Below are positions 12,601-26,400 of a DNA stretch of 64,000 nucleotides, piece after piece. Source of the DNA: Dromaius novaehollandiae (lineage: Eukaryota > Chordata > Aves > Casuariiformes > Dromaiidae); the NCBI RefSeq assembly GCF_036370855.1, contig NC_088101.1, forward strand, positions 40,346,544-40,410,543, given 5' to 3'. The notes beneath the pieces are model-generated. The model had not been told where the DNA came from and searched no databases. It was given only the letters and a program-made list of their open reading frames with translations. Position 1 is the first letter of the stretch; each line of letters opens with the position of its first letter. A program made the translations under genes and the position numbers.

Positions 12601-14396
12601 CATAAACACAGCACATAAACATTGCTTAGAGTCTGTGATAAAATTTCCACCCTCCTTGTTTCTCCAATGTAGAAGCAGTGTAGCTGTAGAAAAAATGTGG
12701 GGTAAACTCTTTTCTTCTTTTGCCAATTTTACTGGAACTACCGTATCATAAAATAGTAGTGGGCAGTGTTGTATTGTAACATATGAAGAGGGTACAGCGA
12801 TTACTTGGCTACTTTTTTTTTTCTTTTTACATTTTTCTTGTCAATTTTTACTCTGATGTTTTATGTAAATATTCTTAAGGAAATAAGTTTGTTCTTTCTC
12901 CTTAAAACTTAAAAAAAAACCCAAAAGTCATTGTGCAAGAGTTGTACAGTTATCTTGTGTGGGCTTGTGTGTGCTCAAGGACAATTACAGATATATTTGT
13001 TTTATTCTGTATTTACTTACAGATATTTTGACATAGATCCTTCTGCAGCATTATTTCATATAGAACCATGTCATAATACTTCAGGTTTGTGGACCATATG
13101 GTTTACAAACAACTTTGACTTCAGCATTGAACTTAATGAAGTCTTTGTAGCTAGAGAAACAAAGAACATTTTAAAGGTAAGTTTTATTTTGTTTTCATGC
13201 AATGTTTTGTCCTTGATTTAAGAATTTAGTCCTTTGACATACAGAATAGACTCTCTGAAAAACTTGCAGTTCTCAATGCTGGTTGAAATCAGTAAAGAAT
13301 AAAAAGTTGTTTGCCTTTAACTGTTAGGTCATGAAAAGCTTAAGCTCTCCATAGGCATTATTTGCTGTCAGACTTGCTTTTGGATTGCTGTTTTAGCAAC
13401 TGTTTTTTCATTTCAGTTGCAGTTACAGATGCATCAAATTATAGACCAGTCCATGTTCTCAGAATTGTTGCATGTGTTTTTTTTTTGTGTGCTGTAGGAT
13501 TCAGCACTTCTTCATAGGCTGTATTGGAAGTCTTTAGTACATAGACAGGCTTTGAAGTTTACAAGGCAAGGCCAGTAATTTACTTATGCAATTGCTTGAT
13601 TCAAAACAGAAAATTTGGTTTGTGAATACTCACATGATGTAGGGATCTAACTGGCCATTTGCGTATTTAGGAGATTTATATGTGCAGGTTGTATGGATCA
13701 GTTATGGACATATATGAATGTATAATAGCAAAAATAATGCAAAGGGAGAGGAAGTTCACACTTTTCAAGATACCAGTTATACTCAAAAATATTTCACCAA
13801 TTTTAATTGAGCTTTCATTTGATTCTTTCTAGATTCTGAACTTTGCTGAACCTTTGACTCTACCTCCAGGCTGCTGGAATGTATTTTCTTTAAAACTCAG
13901 TATGAAAGACACTCTAACAAATGTACTTTCTAGTATTTGTTTGACCACAAATGTAGGAATGATGTTTGAAATACCTCTGCAGATTTATTCGACAGTGTCC
14001 AAGGTATGGTATTCAGCTCCGTTGAGCAGTTATTATGCACTGCAAACCAAACTGCAGCAGCAGCTTTCTTAGACTAGAAATCTACCCCATAGTCTTGACG
14101 GAAAAACTGGCCACCACACTATCGTTTGAAACTGTTCTGTAGCTTGAGAAGCTAAACCCTCAGAGTTAAATAGCACTGGAATTATGGTTCTCTAAGCAAC
14201 CTTAGTTCTCTTCCTTGACTCGTCCACAGTATGCACTGAGAGATAGGAATTGGGCTTGTTATTTTGTCATATAGACGGTAATTGTTCTTGTTTTGCTTTG
14301 TTTTTCCAGCAGGGAGGTCTTCATTTTGAAGCCATAGCCCATTGTGATATTCAGTGTTACTTGGGAAAGTCCGATTCAGGTAGGCCTGCCTGTCTG

Positions 14397-14427
<31 letters not shown>

Positions 14428-17400
14428 TTCTTTTTCTCTCTCTCTCTCTTTTTTTTTTTTTTTTCATCTGATGGCCATTTTGTGGTAGAAAATTCATTTT
14501 ATGTAGCAGGACTTGTAATGAGAATATTCAGATTGTTAATACAAGTACTTTATTTTATGTCTTTTTAAAAACATCACTTTCCTGAGAATACTACTCATAT
14601 AAGCGGCTTTGAATAACCCGTACTGAGTGCAGTATTTCAGACCGCTAATTCCATACTACTTACTAAGCTATTGTTCCATCTCATAGCATTGTTATGGACT
14701 TAACAATGTTTAAGACTCTCCCAAAAGTTCTTACTGGTGGTATACTGCTCCTTGCTTTCTTCACATGCACGTTCTCCAGGGACGTTCAGGTAGAATGATA
14801 AAGCTGTCAACGACCTCAAAGAGGGCAGAGATTAGAAAATATGCAGAATCTGGAACTACATCCTGTGCAGTCTTTATCTGATGAAAAACCTGACCAAAAT
14901 CCTATCTTTATCCAGAGTTAAACTTGAAGGCTTCCTCTTTATCTGTTTCTCGTAGTGATAATTTCATAGATTTCTGCAAAAGAGCATTTGCCAGGCTTGT
15001 AAAACAGCACTGAAATGCTTAAAGCTGTATCAAGTAAAACGGAAAGAAGTGGTGTCAGTTTTTCTGGAACTGTGGAATCTGCCCAGGTACTGTAATGCCG
15101 GGAGCCGTTTTAAGTACCCGGCTGGCATTTATAGAAACAGTGTTGGATACTATGTGGACAGGCTACTGCCTGAAGAATATGTAATCTGACAGACTGATTC
15201 AAGATAGTGCTTTTTTACTGCTGCTCAAGATGGAATTTCAGTAGACGGCTGGGTACCGTAGGTTTTAAAAGTTTAAATGCTCTTCTGAATGTGTTTTCAA
15301 GATGGTGCTTTCCTGAAATACGTTTTCTTATGAGGATATCAAGAAGGCAATAGTAGTCAGTCAAATGTGAAAAGGAGGATTGAGGTGATGGATGGAAACA
15401 CATGATTAGAAGAATTACTGATATGTATACATTTATGTAAATATCTTAAAAGCAAGTAATTAAAAAAATCTAAATAAAGTAGTATTGCCAGTGTAAATAG
15501 TCCTTGTTGTTTGCTTTCTTTTCATTCTAATAATTCACACAACCAGATTTTCACATACAGATATTCTTCTTTCTAATTTAAGATACTAGTAATTTTTAAA
15601 TAGATAAGTCTAATGTACATGCCTGAAAATACCAGCTTGAAGAACTTGTAGCTGAAATATTCAAGTCATTATCAATCTCAGTTGGTTACTTTAAACACCA
15701 GGGACTGTAAAATAAAGTACATTTGGTACTTTCAACATTAGCCACTTTTGTTGCCTTTCAATAGAAATTTATTTTCCTGACTCTCTTCTGCTGTGTGAAA
15801 ATGCTTGAACCAATATGACACCAACTTTCTAAAAGATATTAATCTTTAGATTGAAGTAGAGCCTGGGAGTTCTGGCTTAAATAGAATTTGAGAAAATGCT
15901 TAGCATCTGGAAAAGAGAAGTTAAAACAGAAGCACCATTAATGCCAAATTATGGTATTTGTTTTACTACCCACTGTGCAATAATATTAGAATTTTTTACC
16001 ACTCTATAGAGAGAATACGTGATCTAGATATTCCACTGATATCAGTGGAGAGTTCTGCATAAAGACTACTGACAAAATAATGACTTTTCAGTGCCATCTA
16101 TTAGAAATAACAACAGTAAAAAGGGTTTACCAGAGCATAAAAAATGTCCACAATTCCCATTGTTTGGGAAAAACATTCTAAATGTTTGCATGTAGAATTA
16201 CTGTGGTTCTGCAGATGTATGTTTTTATTGCCCACATTTGATTTGCTTAATATATGTACCCTCACATATGCTGTTTTGGAAGGGGAAGGTGGGTTGTGTG
16301 CTCTCTGTTGTGCACGCGTGCGCTCTCTCTGTCTCTCTCTCTGTCTCCCCTTTCCCACATTCAGAAGTAGATTGATGGAAGGAGCAAATGTAAAATACGA
16401 AAAATCTGTTATCGTTTTAGCAAATCTGCTTTGGCAGAAGAGTCTCTCCCTGGACCATGCTACGTGGGATGTGGATTCTGAGCTTGCAAATGAGCTTTTT
16501 GAAAGATGGCAAAAAATAAGACGTGGAGAAGCCTGCAGGTCTGTACAAACCAGTACAGTACTATAAGAAACAAGTATTTCTATTCTGAGGTATTTGTAAT
16601 TAGAACAAACATTTTTGACCTTCTGGCACTCAAGTGTAGGCATCTTGAAGCACCTGGAGTTTCAGAGCATTGCAGAAATCCCAATTTCCGTTTCAAGGCA
16701 CTGTCAGCAATAAACTTTTCAGAAGCTGAACTTTTAAATATAAATAATGTTTTTGACTGCAGGAACCCCACCACAACCACCCAGTTTGAAAGTAGTCAAA
16801 GCATGTTTTATCAGATCAGTTATGGTAGTTGCACAAATCCTCTGTCAATAGGCTGCATAGTAGCCTTTTCAGGGTCAGGGGCTTTGAATAGTTTTAAAGC
16901 TTTTTAGTCCCTGGCCTAATGGATGCGACATACTAGGGACGTGGGGAAGGAGGCAGTCTCTGTGCCTGAGCAGTTCTTGTAGAGAGACTGGATCGGTGAC
17001 ATCAGCCCCTTTCCAGAATGAGGAGGTAGGGCTGTAAAAACGGGAATCATCATAAGTTATGCTGGTTCTCTAGTGCTAGGTTACAGCTTTATGGGCTTTA
17101 TTTTGTGAAGAACATTTTGAAGGAAAGATTAGTTGACATAAATAACAGGTCCTAGCAAATCATCTTTTGTTTTTTTAACAAAGGTTTCTGTTTTTGCCAA
17201 TAAAGCAGGAGAAACATTCTAGGATCAGCTCGCTTCATTCACCAGAAGAAACTTGAAGAGGAGTCATTTGCCTTTTTCTTGCCACGGTTGACTACAGAGC
17301 CTGGCCTTATGCTGAACTTCAGTGCCACAGCAGTTAAAAGTAGTGCGGTAAGATTCTTAACCACCTTCTGAGTTGATAGGTGTTTAGCTTGTTTAAATAA

Positions 17401-20400
17401 CAATGTCTGCTGTTAAAATTTGATGCTTAACATCTTCATATTGCTAGTACGTTGGTGTCTTGGAAATATTCGCCTGGTTTAAGACACCAGTTTTGTTTAT
17501 CCCTTTGGGTCTTTGATAAGTTCTCTAGCTACCTAATTTTAATATTTTCATATATAGAGAGGAGTGAAGTAATTCAGTGTAGATCTTAACTAACAGTTGT
17601 TCATGGCTGTTAAAACTTTCATCACATACTGGCATAAGTTGTATGCTTGTGGTAAAATAATTGAACAATGGACTAGGAATGGTATGTGCTGATCATTAGT
17701 GATGCATGTGATTACAGGATGGCTTGCTTCACACCACAGTTGTTTATAATAAAGTGTATAAAATGTTTGTGTAAGATACGATACTGAGAGATCAGCAGAG
17801 CAATGTGTCTTGCAAACATGCTGACAGCCGTTTCTTTCTCATTTGTCAGATTTTGGTCACTATTAAACTAGCCTGGGCCAGATACAGTCATATGGAGATA
17901 TTTTTCATATACACATACTGTGAATTACCTTAATATTCCACTTGTGCCATTTGATTGTCAGTCATTATAGTATTATGTGTAACCTACTTGCACTCACTTC
18001 TGCAAGAAAGAATGGCACCTGACTTATTTCACCTTATTCTGTGGAAGACTTTTGTTCATGTCTGCGTGTAATTCAAAATCCTAGTGAAAGAGTTGTTTTG
18101 GGGGAAAAAAGTCTATTTTTACACATGCAGTCCTTCATGCACTCTTAGCTGTTGCTGCAAATGAAGACATTGTGGCGAGATCTTCTGCTGTTTCATGCAG
18201 TTTTGTGCACATGTGGTTGCAGAGTATTAAGACAGAAGCCAGGCTGAAGTCCCTTGAAAATGCAGCTCATGTTACCAATGCTGAATTATTTTACCTTCCA
18301 AATATCAGATTTGCAGTTTCTAACTTTTTCTTTTCCCCCCCCCAAACTATATAGGTAAAATATTTCGTACTAAGAAACCCTTCATCCTTCCCAGTTATGT
18401 TGCAGCTTCTGCCTCTCTCTTACTACCCTGATCCCCCAGCTTCACTGAATCTGCTCAGCAAATGGTAATTAGTATAACTATCTCAGAATACTGTTTTCCC
18501 TTTATAATGATGTATTTGCTATGCCTTGTGATTGTTGCTTATTGTTTGTTTTAGTTTTTCAAAATGTAACTTAGCTGGGGACAGTGTTCTGACCCATTTT
18601 GGATGGCATAATTGTGTTGAGGGCAGCCTTCTGCTCTGTGATAAAACCCAAATGAATAAGCGTATTTTCAGCGAGCTTGTCTGCCAGCCGCAAACTATAA
18701 GTATTCATCTTCTAAGATTTGAGGCTTAGCCTCACTTGTATAAGCTGCCCAGGTGAGGGGAGCAACTTGAATACGTGGGGATGTGCAGCTCCCAGCAAAG
18801 CTGGCTGGGAAGTGCACGGAGTAGGCTGACATCAGGGAGCAGGAAGGTAACTGAACTTTCCCACAGAAACTTTTTTTAAAAGCTTCCTTGTTAAAAAGCC
18901 TGGATGGAGAGGAGGAAACGAGCCAGGAAAAAAAAATCAGTAGGGCCAGAGCTGAGAACCCTGGCCTAAATGTTCAGTAAATGTCTCTGCGTTGTTTTGA
19001 ACTTTTTGTTTTAGAACAGAAGATCTAATTTCTGCTTTATTTAGATGAGAAGTCTAGGTAGAGTTAGATAGACAGTCTAAAGGGGGATGGTGACATGGGC
19101 TGAATTTAACTCAAATAAGCCCTGGCTGTCACATTTAACTTTGAAAAACTGCCCTATTTGTGTAGGTGGTAGGACTGTGATTTCTATTATTTGCTTGCTG
19201 GGAGTTAGTGGGACTACTCACATGCTTAAGTGTACCTTGCTTACTTGGGGTCCAAATTCCTGTGTAATTGCTTCTTTAACATCATTTCTTTACATATGCG
19301 TGTGTATGTATGTGTGTGTGTGCACATACATATATATGTGTGTGTATATATACATATGTATGCATTAATAACTACATCTCTTTGCATACTAAATATAATT
19401 TCCACACGTACTCTTTCTAGTGGTTTGAAATTACATTTTGTCTGTATTTGCACACTTTTGTTTCTGTAGATCTTTTAAGTTTACCAGAAGTCATGTTCAC
19501 TGACTGGGTCTTTTTAAACTAATGTGGTAGAAAGTTGTGGCAAGTGATTTCTAACTCAGTAGCTGGAGGCCCATTAGTCTTCCATGATGTAGACTCTGCC
19601 TAGTAATTTTCTTATGTCCATTCTCAATGCCTGAAGTGTCAACTTGCTCTCAGACAAATAGTTAGTCGCTGTAAGTGATTTTAATTTGCAAAGTACATGG
19701 GAAAAAAAATATGAATTTGTCCCAAATAAATCTTGAGCAGAAAGGGTGATATTTGAGTAAATTATTGAGATTTGATAATGATTATTTCTCAACAGTTATG
19801 TGGGCAGGAAAAGCTTTTGAGCGTTTATGTTTATATGAAATAAAAATTATATTTCTTAGAAATTATATGTCTTCATTGTTATCATTTGTAACGTTTTATG
19901 CGGAGAGATTTAAAATGCCAAACCCATGTGTCTGTTTTCCAAATATACGTAATCCACCTAAAATTGTAGTGTATTCATTAAAATGCAGACCCATGTTTTG
20001 ATAGTATTTCACATCAGCCAAAATGCAATTGTAAAAGTATTCTTCACTTAAGAATAAATGCCAGCATGTAAAAATAAATTAATGTAGTTCTGACAGACTA
20101 GTTCTGAAGTACTAAATTTTTTTGTTTTGGTTTATTTAGGTTTGGCATAAATGTGAAAGCTATTAATTTCACAACCACTGAATTCAGGCTCATGGATGAG
20201 TGTTTTCACAGGGTAAGATGTCTAATTTTGATTGGGGAAGTAAACTGACGCACTATAAAAATGAACATTTTCCCAGCTATGATATATTTCAATTGTTACC
20301 AAAGGCTGATTGAAACATCTTCCTTGATTCCCTGTTAGGCGTATATCTTTGCAATTGATTTCTTTCCAGAGTTTGAGTTGGTTGTTTCCTAAATTGAAAA

Positions 20401-23400
20401 CAACTATAGAGAGTGAGCATGTGCATGCATGCGCGTGTGCATGCGCGTGCATGTTGAAAAGGCCACAGTTAACGTTAAAGGCTGCAGTTAACATCCTGTG
20501 CTGGGGCTTGTGTTTTGGCCCAGGTTGCCCGTGAAGTGTCAGGCTTGCGAGTCAGTGAACTCACAAGCTAGCTGGATAATAGTGGAAGGAATTTCTGCCT
20601 CATAGTTCGAGGGAGGAGAGAGCTGGGTCTCTATACCGTACCTCAGTCCCATTGCAACTTCCATATCGAGCTTGGAATATCATGGTTCTCTGTGCTTCCC
20701 ACTACCTCATTTATACCCGGAGTGTGATGACACTTGACTGTGTCACACCATTGCCAAGTTGTGGTTATGACCTGGGGTCATACTCTCGCATGAGTAGCAG
20801 AAAAGATGCAGTTTCAGGGATGTTGGCATAGTCTAGTCTAACAGCCAGAGTACTGTCCAGGGTACCAGGAAAGTTTATTCTTATTTTTCCAGCTAGTGCT
20901 GAAGCCTGCCTTTGACATGTTTTCCTTGCTGTGTGCACATGCTACAGCCACACCTTCAGTTTGCCATGTAGATGCACGCTTCTGCAAACATGCTTTAAGA
21001 CCCTAATGAATGTTACCTTATTAAAAAAAAAAATTATACTAGTCAAAGCTGGCCATTGCTTTATGGCACAAATTAAGAGTTGTTGTAAAGCAGGAGAGAC
21101 AGCAGTTCTTAAATTCTAGCCTGTAGGCACAGTCTGAAAAAGAGAAGGTAGTTCCACTAGTATGTAGATAGGACTGAGTTTGCAGAGTCCCATGCACCAT
21201 ACCCTTGCCAAATGGAAAACAGTGGCAGATTTCAACACCACCATGTATAATGTCTGGATTTCACCTAGAGGCTGCAAGGGTTAGAAAGAGCGTGTACGAT
21301 TAGATAGTGTATGTACGTATACAGGGCAGCTCTTGGCTTATTGTTAACCAAATCAGTAATTGTTAATATTTACACTTTCGAATGTGTCATTGTTTGCCTA
21401 ATCACGTTATATACGTGTGGTGTGAACTGTTAGACTTGTATCTGAGTGCATGCATATGTTTGTAGGGAGTCACGAGGTGAACTTTGCAAATGTCATACAT
21501 GTTTTGCTCTGAATGGATATTGACTGTTAAATGCAGGTTCTGAAACTTTATGTACCCCCCTCCCCCTTTTTTTTCATAAAATAGACTAAGAATAAGAATG
21601 CCTTGGACTAGAAAAGATAAGAAAAGCCATTAATACAACACCTATGAATTTAAAAACAGCCAACCGAAAGCCCATTTTATAATGTTTATGGTTGTTTTGA
21701 CTGCTTTATAGGAGTCTGAATACTTTTTAAGGAGATCCCCAGTTCGGAGACAGAAAGATTTTAGGGTTATTTTTACTTTTTTAATAAGGAAAAGTGTAAA
21801 CAATGCTGAAACCCAGCAAAATTATTAAATTATTTCTAGACTTGCTGAACTTCTGGTAGTGCTGCTCTTCAATTAACATGCTGGGGATTTCAGTTTGGCT
21901 TGTTTCCAGTGACTCAGATCAGCATATTTGCCAACAGTCCTTCTCTCAATTAAATCAAGTTGCAAGTCTTACTCTGGGGGTATAATGGTTGCCACATTTC
22001 CCTGTGCAATCGGTATACTGTCAGTTCTCCTTGTGTTGTGAAGTACTTCAGCATTCCTTGAATATAAAAGACAGTATATAATTTCTTTTCCATCTGAGCA
22101 AATAAAATCTGATTTAAAAAATGAAGTAATACATTCCATATAAGAAGTGCAGTAATATGAACTTTTGGTCAAATAAACAACCTTATCTGATGTTTTATGC
22201 TGTCACATTGAAAGAGTTTTGTATAACAAGTTAGTTAGCCGTAATTGCACCTTTCCAAAAAATATCTTATGTGGTGCTAAGTAAAGATTCAGTGCTTTCT
22301 TCACTAAGTTTTTTAAAAACATGTGTTTTCCTTGAATAAATAACTGCATTTTTTGTTTAACAGAAAGCACATCAGGAGGATCTCATCAACAAGAAGTGCA
22401 GTTCTGAGCTGCTTCAGTTACATTTACAACCGCTGGAAACCAGAAGAGTTGGTGTAGTTTTTACACCAGTTGACTACAAAAGAGTAGCTTCCCTTATTTT
22501 AATCAGGTAAGCCAGGTTTCCATTGTAAGTGATAGGCAAACAATTCTGCCTGAAAATTAATTTGCCAAATCTTAGAGCAAAGACAAATAGTCAAAGTTTG
22601 AACATCAGAATGCCTTTGCTTTAATAAAAATTGACCCTGATGTCTTGTTTCTGCTTAAAGGATCTTTGTGCTCTGTCTTGCTTGTTTAAAAAACATAACT
22701 TCAGTTGAGCCTTTTTTTTTCCCTGCAGTGTCTGATCGGTGGGTTATAAACTGTCTATGAATGTATTGTATGTGTAGCTGGGGCAGTTCTGATCTAACTG
22801 GCTTAGGTACTGAAAGAATTGTAGTTATGTTAACAGAGTGAGGTTTCATGCCTACCTGACTATACTACCAAAAGTAGTTCACTGAAAGGTAGCTTAGTTA
22901 GTTCTGCTCCTAACGGAATCATGTAGATACTGCCATATGCAGTTTTCCATGGGTGATACCACAGAACAGTGTCTTATTTCCCATTAGTGTATTCCTTTAT
23001 GAACAGAGCAAAAGCATTGTCATGTTGTGTGGCTTCACTGTTTTCAACTCAACTTCATAACGACAGGATTTAAGTATCCGGTGAATCTAATTTACAGCCA
23101 TACATTGGGTATTTTTGGAGGAAGAGTGAGTTTATGGAAGAAGCAACCATTTTTATCAGGTGGGATTACTGTTATCCAATAGCAATAGTCACAAAGCTTG
23201 TTCCTTTGCTGGGTGGAAATTCGCTGATGAGTGGGACCTGAATGATCCTGTTTGTATTTAGGGGAATCATATTTATCCAGATGTGGCCAGTGATTCTGTT
23301 ACTAAAACACTGTCGTGTTGGATTGACACCTAGATAGCAGAGCCGTGCTTTTTTAACCTACTTTTGTGATTCAAAGGCTGATTGCTTAATTTTCATATTA

Positions 23401-26400
23401 TGACAGAAACAACTTGACTGTTCTGGATGTGGTCAGCGTAGAAGGCTTTGGAGCCAAAGAACTGCTTAAAGTAGGGGGAAGACTGCCAGGTGCAGGAGGA
23501 TCACTTAGATTCAAGGTGCCAGAAGCTACGCTTATGGACTGCAGACGACGTGAGTAAGAAGAAGCAGGTCTCTGATCCTGTAGCTGGCTGTGTTATTCTG
23601 TAGCATTACTGTTACGATGCAAGAACATCAATTAAACAGAAAGCTGAAGTCGAAATCTGAAGACCTTGGTAATGAGATGTAGGTTCTGTTTTCTCAAAAC
23701 GCTGGCTGAGGATAGTAACAACTTCTGGAAATACACTAATGCAAAAATGTTTCTATTAAAATGTTGGTCACTTGAATTTTTTATTAGATTGAAAGTAAAA
23801 CTTGTTTAAAAACATAAGAATCTCTTTAAGCACTGAAAAATAATTGCATATTCTCTTTTTCTTCTTTCAGAACTGAAAGACAGCAAGCAAATTTTATCCA
23901 TTACAAAGAACTTCAAAGTAGAGAATATTGGGCCTCTTCCTATAACTATTTCATCTATGAAAATCAATGGTTATAGTTGCCAAGGATATGGGTTTGAAGT
24001 GTTAGACTGTCAGGAATTTTTCCTGGCTCAGAACTCATCACGAGAGATCAGTATTGTGTAAGCGCTGACAAATTAATTTAAGTGGAAATTTGAAATAGTA
24101 TAAGAATTTCAATAACAGGCACTCCAATAGCACACATACACAATTTGGAGAGCTTTGAATATAAATTCCGTAGGCATTTCACTCTTCAGTAAGTATAATG
24201 TTAACAGATTGCTGATATAATAAGGTTTCTTTGTGGGACTGCATTATCTTTAAAAGGCAGCATACCTGCTTTTGTCTGCTTATTATGAAGTAATAAATTA
24301 AAACAAAAGGCTTGTCACAATAAATGAGGAAGGAATGCTTTGCCACTGGCTTTTCTTCATTGTTCATTTTTCTCTACTTTGTTACAAGTAGACTGACTGC
24401 AATCTAGTCATGTTTTCCTAACGTTGCACAGAGTTCTAAAAATTATTCTTTTTTAAATCCTGTCAAATAGAATAGTGGTATGGGTCAGGGAAATAAGTGG
24501 CCTTTCTAGCCAAATCATCATCTGTTAGGAGCCTTTTTTTCCCCTACCTTCCAGCCATGTCCTGGGACGCTAGGCACCTGGCCCTTTCCAAAGTAGTGCT
24601 GCCTGTACACTTGATAACCATTTCTGGTGTAGAGCACTTCAGTTAGTGTTTGTTGATTACGTGCTCTCCCTTGGAAAATGGAAAACAAGTCACAGTAAAG
24701 CATTGTATGTTTATGTGTATGTGTGTGTACACACACACACACACATGTATATATATGAATGTATATTTTTGTGTATAAAAAAATGTATTTTACTGCTTGA
24801 GAATGACCTCAAAGTCATACTTCTGCTAGGCAGATGATGCAGATGATAATGTGTCTGCATAGTCTAAGCAAGCAGTGGTCACTTATTTCATTGTGTTTTT
24901 TCATATTATTATAGCAGAAGTTGTTTTGTATTTTTGGGTCAATGTGACTTTAGAAAATGAAATTAAATGCAGCAATGGAAAAATAACACCAGTGCTTTCT
25001 GCTTTTTTCACAGATTTACACCTGATTTTACATCTTCATGGGTAATCCGAGAGCTTACGCTAGTGACTGCCGCTGATCTGGAGTTCCACTTCACGCTGAA
25101 CGTGACTCTTCCTCACCATTTGTTACCGCTGTGTGCAGATGTGGTGCCAGGGCCCAGCTGGGAGGAGTCGTTCTGGATGCTCACTGTCCTCTTTGTAAGG
25201 TAACGCATTTGGAGCCTGGGCACCGAACTGAAAGGGGAAGGAAACCCACTAGTGAAAGATCAGTAGGCGCTTTCAGCTTGTGTCAAATTTTTAATGACGG
25301 GACCAAAATCTCTGCTGCATCTATGTCTCCTAGGAACTAACTCCTAGGAGTCCTGCCAGCTGGCTTTGATAGCTGATGTGAGATCTAGTAGCTGGTGATA
25401 GCACTGACAGGTGATTCGTCCTCCTACTCCTGACACACTCCTGTTAAGGCTTCAAAGAGAACGTTAGGATACCTCTAACTGGGTAGCGCCTTGCTAGAAG
25501 ACTCATTCTCCAGCAACAGAGATGCACCTGAATGTCATAAATAGAACTGAGTGGACCGACAGCTTATGTTAGAGTGTTTCTGGAAAATTAACATGAATTG
25601 TAACTATGAAGTTTTGGACAGCAAAGTAAGCACGTGCTTCTCCTTCAACTTTCTTCCTTCCGCCTGTTAAAAGATGTTTTTGTCTATTGCTGACATTTGC
25701 TACGAACACTGCTGAACAGCCTACTCCAGCAAGATGACTTTGCTTATGAGTGTTAGCTCACTCATTTCTGGGACGTGGTAAATTCTTTTTAAGAGGCCTG
25801 TGCTTTTCTACAACAGTTAAGGGTTCTGCTCGTATGCTTTTTTTTTCCCCCCTTCTTCTTCTTTTAATAACTTTTTTTATTGTGTAGTGTGACTTGAATG
25901 CTGTGTTTGTCACAAACGGTTTCTGGTAGCTTCATCACACTAACTCTGAATTCCTATGAGTTCTACCATCAGAACTGAAAAGCAGCAAATGCAGATGTCA
26001 TGGTGCTACAGATGCCAGTGTATACCTAGCTAAGGTCCTGATGCATGCTGAGAATGTGCTTGCATTGTTGTGTTGGCACTGAAAACAGTCAGAGCACAAA
26101 TGAAAAACTAAGAATTACCATGTTACTTGAGGCTTGAGGAATTACGGAGATCTTCGTTATGATTGATTAATATTTTGTGCAACTAATACGCCAGAGAGCA
26201 AGGGAGGATATTTCACAGCTTCAGTTTTGCCTCAGAAGAATTACTGTATTTGTAGCCCATTTTGTGCCAGCATTTTCTCTGGGAAGAGAAGGAGAGAGTA
26301 ATAAATATCAAAATAATGACCTAAGTATCATGGGTGAATGGAAGGTATCCAGTAGATTGATGCATATCATATTATGATTTATTGTCATGTGTTATAGTGA

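Noticed and set aside
14780..14789. Possible 10-nt microexon between ccag and gtagaa
   Set aside because: Exons 8 and 9 already join in phase and match human without it.
16144..16420. Upstream extension of exon 9 using an earlier AG (near 16374)
   Set aside because: The frame is open, but the phase does not fit exon 8 (one base carried over) and would give a stop. The acceptor at 16419-16420 fits the phase and the human-like sequence.
25195..25199. Earlier donor (gtaagg) for exon 16
   Set aside because: Using it loses the residues V-S at the membrane helix and breaks phase with exon 17; the donor at 25200 gives the human-like helix.
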